A stretch of DNA of 64,000 nt from Xylanibacillus composti (lineage in GTDB: Bacteria > Bacillota > Bacilli > Paenibacillales > K13). The stretch lies in contig NZ_BOVK01000007.1 of NCBI RefSeq assembly GCF_018403685.1, positions 36,618 to 100,617 on the forward strand, written 5' to 3'. The notes below the pieces were generated by a model. It did not search any database. It was not told the origin of the DNA and saw only the letters and a program-made list of their open reading frames with translations. Each line of letters begins with the position of its first letter. The stretch's first letter is position 1. The position numbers were made by a program, and so were the translations under genes. Positions 58,680 to 64,000 of this stretch are shown here, piece after piece.

Positions 58680-60560
58680 TTACTTTCCGGAAAACACCCG
58701 GAACGGCTGGCGAAGCGTCTCCGGCTCACCCTCTTCTCCCGTCCAGGTCAGCACTGCTTCCCAGCGGCCGACCATCGGGATCAGCGCTTCTTCCACTTTG
58801 TATTGATGGGTGTGCACGGATGCCGAGGCTTCCTCCTCCTCCTCGGACTCCTCCACTTCTAGCCGCTGCAGTTCGAGTTCCAGCGGCTGCAGCTCCTCCC
58901 GGTCCAGATGAATAAGCACCAGCCCTACCTGTTCCGGCAGCGGCACTTCGCTGTCAGCCCAAATGGACAGGGCAATGCGGTTCTCCCCTAACCGCTTCGG
59001 CTCCATATGCATCTCGACATGCACCCGATCAGCCATGGTGTGCCAATGCAGCGGCTCGCTGACGGGCGCTGGCGTGCGAAAGCTCATGACGGCCGCCGTG
59101 CCGATCAACAGGCACATAAGCAGCAGATCGATCGCGAAAGCTCCGATCGCTGTCGGTCTCCAGCGTTTGCGCAGCAGCAGCCAGATGGCGGAAGCGGTCA
59201 GGACTACGGCTGCGGTCAGCAGTACTTTGAGCACGGCGAGCTGCCCCCATGCCGTATAGACCAGCTCGTCCCAACGGCCTCCCCAAATGAACACGCCCTG
59301 CACAAGGCCGCTCAATACAAGCAGCACCATGCTCCATACGGCAGTCCGGGAAAACTTAGACGCCCGCTCGCGCCACTGCTGGCGCTTGCGCAGCAAGGTC
59401 CAGAGCAGTCCGGCCAATCCGGCCGTCCATAATGCGGCCGCCCCCAGATGCACGAAATCGGCCAAAAAGCCCATGCCGGCTGGTCCTCTGGCGGCGTGTC
59501 CCTGCACGCTTTCGACAGCGAGCAGCGCGCCTGCCCACACCAGCGCGATAGTCCTTCCTGCGGCGGACAGCCACAATCCCGCGGCCAGCAGGAGCAGCTG
59601 CAGCGTCCAAGGCCAGCCCGCAGACGAGACGGCGAAGGCGGCCAGTTCGGTGACGCCTTGCGACAGCAGCCAAGCGCCATATTGCTGGCCGAACATTCCG
59701 GCGTACAGCACCAGCACAATCGCGGTAAGCAGCTGCGGACGCAAGGGCACAGCCATATCCTGCCGCCGCCACCACACGCTGCCTGTCAGAAGCAGCAGTG
59801 CAGCCAAGTAGCCGCCGCGGACAGCTGACAGGCTGCCGTTCTCGCTATGAGCAGCCGATGAGGAAGAGTCATGCGCCTGCTCGCCCGATGCCTCCAATTC
59901 GGCATCTTCCCCATCCCTCGCTTCAAGGCCTGCCGCGAAGACGTACGTGCCGCCAACCGGATGGCCGTCCAGCGAGATGACACGGTAATTCACCGTATAG
60001 AGGCCGTCAGCATCGGTGGTCAGCTCGGCGCGCAATGTCACTCGCTTGCTGTCCAGTTCCGGATCGGCGGCTACATTCCGGCCATGCTGGTCCAGCACCG
60101 TCAGCTCGAACAGGCTGTTGTCCACCCGCTCATTGAAGGTGAGCGACACCTCGGTCGGCATTTGCTCCAAGCGCTTGCCGGGCTCGGGGTTAGAGGCTGT
60201 CACATAAGCATGTCCGCTCACGGGCGATGCCGCGCCCCAGTACAAGCAGCACAATAATAGGCCAACCAGCCACAGACTCATCCCGCCGCGACGGCGAAGC
60301 CGGCTTCTCAGAAAGACGATTTGTGACCGCTGCCGATTCTGTCTTGTCTCGTGATGTGTGATAGTAGTCTCTCTATTTCCCTCCTTGTTTTGCAGCTTTT
60401 GCTCCGATCCTTTTTCTTGTCCGTTCGCTTCCCTCACCGCTGCGCTTACCCGCATGCCGGGAAGGGTGCGCCTTGTCGCGCCGGACATTCGCTTCGTTTC
60501 CAGCCTCCTGCTTCTCTCCTCCTTTCCGCCTGACTGCTGATTCAATTTGGCTCGCTCCAC
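58680..60560 (-). CDS. CopC-CopD fusion copper protein (YcnJ-like) with N-terminal extension
   Basis: 626 residues. A CopC domain (mature GHAYVTASNPEPGKRLEQMP, SLDGHPVGGTYVFAAG) is fused to a CopD membrane domain of about eight helices (FLADFVHLGAAALWTAGLAG) and a C-terminal soluble domain; the layout of B. subtilis YcnJ in copper uptake. The GTG start has AAAGGAGG at seven bases, but this places about 90 Arg/Gln/Glu-rich residues ahead of the signal sequence. ATG in front of LWLVGLLLCCLYWG would give a normal signal peptide, with a poor ribosome binding site. Confidence 0.88.
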   Translation of the reverse strand: MERAKLNQQSGGKEERSRRLETKRMSGATRRTLPGMRVSAAVREANGQEKGSEQKLQNKEGNRETTITHHETRQNRQRSQIVFLRSRLRRRGGMSLWLVGLLLCCLYWGAASPVSGHAYVTASNPEPGKRLEQMPTEVSLTFNERVDNSLFELTVLDQHGRNVAADPELDSKRVTLRAELTTDADGLYTVNYRVISLDGHPVGGTYVFAAGLEARDGEDAELEASGEQAHDSSSSAAHSENGSLSAVRGGYLAALLLLTGSVWWRRQDMAVPLRPQLLTAIVLVLYAGMFGQQYGAWLLSQGVTELAAFAVSSAGWPWTLQLLLLAAGLWLSAAGRTIALVWAGALLAVESVQGHAARGPAGMGFLADFVHLGAAALWTAGLAGLLWTLLRKRQQWRERASKFSRTAVWSMVLLVLSGLVQGVFIWGGRWDELVYTAWGQLAVLKVLLTAAVVLTASAIWLLLRKRWRPTAIGAFAIDLLLMCLLIGTAAVMSFRTPAPVSEPLHWHTMADRVHVEMHMEPKRLGENRIALSIWADSEVPLPEQVGLVLIHLDREELQPLELELQRLEVEESEEEEEASASVHTHQYKVEEALIPMVGRWEAVLTWTGEEGEPETLRQPFRVFSGK

Positions 60561-60807
60561 GTTTTCACCTCCTTTCTTCTGGATAAGCTTGATAACGCTT
60601 TCCATCTTCACTATACACACGCTGCAGATTCAGGATAATAGCCCGAATGAGCCATTTCCCCTTGCCCGACATGAATAATTTGTGACAAGCCCCGCGTATA
60701 TTCGAGATTACTCGCGCAGATTCGACTTTTTCTCTCGATGACCGGTCGACAATGAGAGCGCTTTCTTGATTTGGCATAAAAAATCAGAGCCTTGCCAGCC
60801 CATGCTG

Positions 60808-61470
60808 TCAACGCTCCGCCCAGCCGTTGCGAACGGCAAACGCCGTCAGTTGCGTACGGTTGTCCACCTTGCATTTGTCCATAATGTTTTTCAGATGATT
60901 CTTCACCGTATTTTCCGAAATGCAGAGCCGCTCCGCAATCCCCCGATTCGTCTCGCCCCGCGCGACGTGCTGCACAATTTCCAGCTCTCTCTGGGTGAGA
61001 AACACTTCATCCGATGCCGCTTGTCCTGGATCGGCATGCGCATCCCCTTGGCGAAATCGCCTGAACAATCGGTCCGACCACTCGCGCGTCGGCTTGCCCT
61101 GCTCCTCGCACAAGTCGATTAAATACCCCGTCCATTCTGCGGGGTCCATATTTTTCAGCAGGTAGCCTTGAGCCCCATATTGCAGCGCCGCGAATAAATC
61201 TGCTGTATCGTCGGATACGGTCAGCATGACAATCTTGATGTTCGGAAAGCGCCGTTTGATCCTTCTTGCAGTTTCCAAACCATCCATGCCAGGCATCTGG
61301 ATGTCCATCAGCACAAGCTCCGGCTCTTCCCGCTCGCAGCAAGCCATGCCCTCCTCGCCTGTAGCGGCCTCCCCGCACACCTCAAAGTTCTCCGAATCCT
61401 CCAGCACGCTGCGAATGGCCAGTCTGGCCAGCGGATGATCGTCAATGATCAGCACGCGATACGGGATCAT
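60808..61470 (-). CDS. NarL/FixJ-type response regulator
   Basis: 220 residues. Receiver domain with acidic pair IIDDHPLARLAI, phospho-acceptor Asp in LVLMDIQMPGMDGLE, Thr/Ser switch and KNMDP; C-terminal LuxR HTH (LTQRELEIVQHVARGETNRG, ERLCISENTVKNHLKNIM). It overlaps the kinase gene by 4 bases and is read toward the CopCD gene, 247 bases away. Confidence 0.94.
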   Translation of the reverse strand: MIPYRVLIIDDHPLARLAIRSVLEDSENFEVCGEAATGEEGMACCEREEPELVLMDIQMPGMDGLETARRIKRRFPNIKIVMLTVSDDTADLFAALQYGAQGYLLKNMDPAEWTGYLIDLCEEQGKPTREWSDRLFRRFRQGDAHADPGQAASDEVFLTQRELEIVQHVARGETNRGIAERLCISENTVKNHLKNIMDKCKVDNRTQLTAFAVRNGWAER

Positions 61471-62273
61471 TCGTCCACCCCCCTCTTCCCTTTGATTTCC
61501 ACTGTCGTTCCGCCGTCCGCATTGCCGCGGATGTCCAGCTCTGCTCCCAGCTCAGCCGCCCGCTTGCGCACAATCGAGAGGCCATAAGCCGCCTTGCCGC
61601 CGTCTGTCTGCTGCAAGCCCCGGCCGTCATCAGCCACTATCAGGCTGAGTCCTTCCCGCCGATTCAGCTTCAGCACGATGGAAGCGCGGTCGGCATGAGA
61701 ATGCTTGCGGATGTTCGTGAACAGCTCCTGCACGATGGCGAACAGCTGGATTTCCTCATCCGGCTTAAGCATGCCCGCTTCCAGTTCAATCTGCTGCGTC
61801 ACCGCAATGCCTGACGCGCGCTGCCACTCCTCGAGCCAGCCAAGCAACCGCTCATGCAAGGAGCACGGCTTGTCGGTCCCAGTTCGCAGGTTAAAAATTG
61901 CCTGCCGCAAATGCTGATCGGTCTCCGCCACGGCTGCGCGCGCTTCTTCTTTTTTCCCCTGGCTTAGCATCGTGTTGATATAAAACAGGTTTTGCGCCAG
62001 CTGGTCATGCAATTCACGTGCGATCCTTTCCCTTTCCTCCAGGATGGCGCGCCTGTTCTTTTCGGCATATACCCGCTCGTTCATGATGCGCAGCCGCCGG
62101 AACATCACTTGGGCGAACAGCCAGGAGATTAAAAAGGTCAGCAAGGTGATAAACAGGTTGCCGTATTCCATCGAGAGCTGCTCCAGCAAATACTCGTGCC
62201 TGACGAACTCGAATCCGCCGATCAGGCAGGTCGGCACAAGCACAGTGAACCATTTCCAGGACCGCCACGACAT
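61467..62273 (-). CDS. NarL-partner sensor histidine kinase (HisKA_3)
   Basis: 268 residues. Two membrane helices at the N-terminus with little between them, then the dimerisation/phospho-acceptor helix ERERIARELHDQLAQNLFYI (His in RELHD) and an ATPase domain with N-box ELFTNIRKHSHA and G-box DDGRGLQ. LiaS/DesK-like, without a large sensing domain. AGGGGGAG precedes the ATG. The signal is unknown; the neighbourhood suggests envelope or copper stress, which is inference. Confidence 0.93.
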   Translation of the reverse strand: MSWRSWKWFTVLVPTCLIGGFEFVRHEYLLEQLSMEYGNLFITLLTFLISWLFAQVMFRRLRIMNERVYAEKNRRAILEERERIARELHDQLAQNLFYINTMLSQGKKEEARAAVAETDQHLRQAIFNLRTGTDKPCSLHERLLGWLEEWQRASGIAVTQQIELEAGMLKPDEEIQLFAIVQELFTNIRKHSHADRASIVLKLNRREGLSLIVADDGRGLQQTDGGKAAYGLSIVRKRAAELGAELDIRGNADGGTTVEIKGKRGVDE

Positions 62274-62300
62274 GGACGCTCCCCCTTTCTCCTATCCAAG

Positions 62301-62340
62301 AAAAATCCCGACGCGCGCGACAGAGGCGGTTCGCCGGGAT
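62301..62340 (-). terminator. terminator upstream of the two-component genes
   Basis: Minus strand ATCCCGGCG, loop, CGTCGGGAT, then TTTTC. It separates the aldo/keto reductase transcript from the kinase gene. Confidence 0.65.
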
Positions 62341-62494
62341 GTTTGCCTACACATTCATGGATGCACGGATGCCCGCCACTGCCGCGGACATCGCCTGCTG
62401 CTTGCTTATGCCCGATCAACGGCCCGCTATGCAGTCCGGTAACTCGCTCTCGTTAAATAGGGATCGCGATGCGCTCCCATGCGCTGAGGTTGGG

Positions 62495-63469
62495 TTATCC
62501 CTGCATCGCCTTTTTGACAAAAGCGACGTCCTCCGCGGACAAGGTCGTTTCGGAAGCCTTCGCATTGGATTCCACTTGACGCGCGTTCTTGAAGCCCGGA
62601 ATGACGCAGGCATGCTTCGACTGCGCCAACGCATATTGCGCCGCTACGCCTGCAAGCGACTGCGTGTCGCTGCCGAACCGCTCTTTGATCGGCTTCAGCT
62701 TTTCGCGAATGTCCAGCAGATTTTCCCGCGTGAAGCGACCGTTCGATGCGCGGATATCGCCCTCGCCGAATTGCGGCGGGTTGTCTGGATCGAATTTATC
62801 CAGCATCAGGCCTTGCTGATAAGGCTGGAACAAGACCATGCCAAGATTGCGCTCGTCTGCCCAGCGGAACAGATTGGTCTCCTCCTGATCATACTCGCTG
62901 CCCAAAGCGCTGTAGCTGAACTGCAGCACATCCGGCTGCGTTACGGGCAGAACCCGCATGAAATCTGCGTAATTATAGGCAGATTGACCGATATGTAGGA
63001 TTTTCCCTTCTTTCTTGAACTGGCGAAGCAGCTCGGCCGCTTCCTCCAAGTAGCAGTCATTCGGCCCGAAGTTCGCATTATGGAAGTAATAAAGATCAAC
63101 GTAATCCGTGCCCAGATTGGAAAGGGTTTGCTCCAACTGATGGCGGATTTGCAATGGATGCATCGCATGCGGCGCCGTCCCCTTGAACCAGCCGACTTTC
63201 GAGGCTATAATCAGCCGATCGCGCGGCACTTCCTTCAGCAGCTGGCCGATCAAGCGTTCCGAATGCCCGTCACCGTAAACATCTGCCGTATCCAAATGAT
63301 TGATGCCCATCTCTATCGCCTTGCGCAAGCCGGCCATCGATTCTTCATCGTTGTTCCCGGACCAGCCGACCGGCTCGCCATCCCGCCAGGAAGGTCCTCC
63401 GATCGCCCAGCAACCCAAACTGATCTCGCTGACCTTGAGCCCGGTTTTCCCCAATTCACGATAACGCAT
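62495..63469 (-). CDS. aldo/keto reductase
   Basis: 324 residues, NADPH-dependent TIM-barrel oxidoreductase. Catalytic Asp/Tyr in HLDTADVYGDGHSERLIG, Lys in DRLIIASKVGWF, and YVDLYYFHNANF for the His position (Asn/His pattern), NADP-binding HACVIPGFKNARQVESNA. General stress or detoxification reductases such as YhdN/IolS have this length. AGAGGGAG precedes the ATG. Substrate not determinable. Confidence 0.93.
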   Translation of the reverse strand: MRYRELGKTGLKVSEISLGCWAIGGPSWRDGEPVGWSGNNDEESMAGLRKAIEMGINHLDTADVYGDGHSERLIGQLLKEVPRDRLIIASKVGWFKGTAPHAMHPLQIRHQLEQTLSNLGTDYVDLYYFHNANFGPNDCYLEEAAELLRQFKKEGKILHIGQSAYNYADFMRVLPVTQPDVLQFSYSALGSEYDQEETNLFRWADERNLGMVLFQPYQQGLMLDKFDPDNPPQFGEGDIRASNGRFTRENLLDIREKLKPIKERFGSDTQSLAGVAAQYALAQSKHACVIPGFKNARQVESNAKASETTLSAEDVAFVKKAMQG

Positions 63470-64000
63470 GCTGCCACTCCCTCTCTTGGTAATCCGCTCT
63501 CCATTATATCACACCGGATGGAATTCCCGCGATATGGACAGTTTGTCTATCTACTGGCAGTTCTCCGATAGCAAGCAAGCCCGACGGCCCTGTTCTTGTC
63601 CATGCGCCATTGTGGCCGGGTGGAGCTTCGTCCTGTTCAGACAGTGCATGCTTGCTGCGACTTGTTCCGACCGTTCGTTGTCGGGCGGCCTGCGGCGGTT
63701 TCGTGCCACCGTTCGCTGCGAAAGGCTCGTATCCATGAACCATTGCTCGTTTTCACATCATTATGATACTACTATCATTAATTATTGATAGGAATCTCAC
63801 TAATATCGGAGAAAATCACCCAAAGTCGCGCATGAATTACCCATTTACTATTTATTATTACGTTGGCTTCCACTAATAATGGTAAAAGGGTAATAATTCA
63901 GCCTCGGAGATCACTATATGGTGCGAATTTATTACTTTCCTACCCTAATTTAATGGTAGAGGGTAATTCCCACCTCGTCACGGTCAGACCCCCTAATTCC
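63470..64000. other. gene-free window end with GGGTAAT inverted repeats
   Basis: No supported gene. From 63760 the base composition turns AT-rich. A 17-bp inverted repeat (63836-63852 with 63878-63894, 15 of 17 pairs, AATGGTAAAAGGGTAAT type) and a third copy at 63952-63968 are present. Confidence 0.5.

Overview
The window looks like a chromosomal segment of a spore-forming, high-GC Bacillota, most likely a Paenibacillaceae (Paenibacillus-type) genome. The evidence is strong AGGAGG-type ribosome binding sites with frequent GTG/TTG starts, gerP spore-coat genes, a Tgl spore transglutaminase, YhcN and YmaF family proteins, a caa3-type oxidase operon ctaCDEFG, and Zur, Fur and sigma-K sites with Bacillus-type consensus. 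No rRNA or tRNA genes were seen, and there is no phage, transposase or CRISPR signature.

Layout. 0.2-5 kb: glycerol catabolism (glpK, glpD, with a terminator/antiterminator hairpin in the glpD leader) and a fumarylacetoacetate-hydrolase family enzyme. 5-8 kb: a MerR regulator fused to a methyltransferase, a second methyltransferase, then 1 kb of decayed repeat-rich DNA carrying a copy of the methyltransferase 3' end. 7.9-11.8 kb: a sporulation island (tgl, ymaF, gerPABCDE and a divergent Hsp20-like gene, the last two from sigma-K-type promoters). 11.9-22.5 kb: a DUF554 protein, then a metal-acquisition block: MFS exporter, an ABC importer with its two ATPases fused, an ATP-grasp ligase and a COG0523/CobW GTPase. 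Zur boxes lie in front of both the ligase and the GTPase. 23.3-34.2 kb: a Fur-boxed siderophore locus (sbnA, sbnB, two NIS synthetases, an sbnH-like decarboxylase, a LuxR-type regulator, a binding lipoprotein and two FecCD permeases, with no ATPase and no exporter). 35-40 kb: DNA glycosylase tag and a five-gene YtrA-controlled ABC export operon. 40-45 kb: ctaCDEFG. 45-50 kb: a spore lipoprotein, a DUF4097 protein and small redox and HAD enzymes. 50-55 kb: a heterodimeric BmrC/BmrD-like multidrug ABC exporter preceded by a 31-codon leader ORF and an attenuator. 55-58 kb: a radical SAM protein and a second gerP-like/Hsp20-like cluster. 58-63.5 kb: YcnI and CopCD copper proteins, a two-component system and an aldo/keto reductase.

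The two most promising novelties are these. (1) The Zur-controlled ATP-grasp ligase next to a cntABC(DF)E-like transport set has the architecture of a zinc metallophore system in which the known opine enzymes are replaced by a peptide-ligase-type enzyme. (2) A gerP plus Hsp20-like spore-layer module occurs twice, 45 kb apart, with matching sigma-K-type promoters. Also notable are a stripped-down staphyloferrin-B-like pathway with only two NIS synthetases, and a leader-peptide attenuator in front of the drug exporter.
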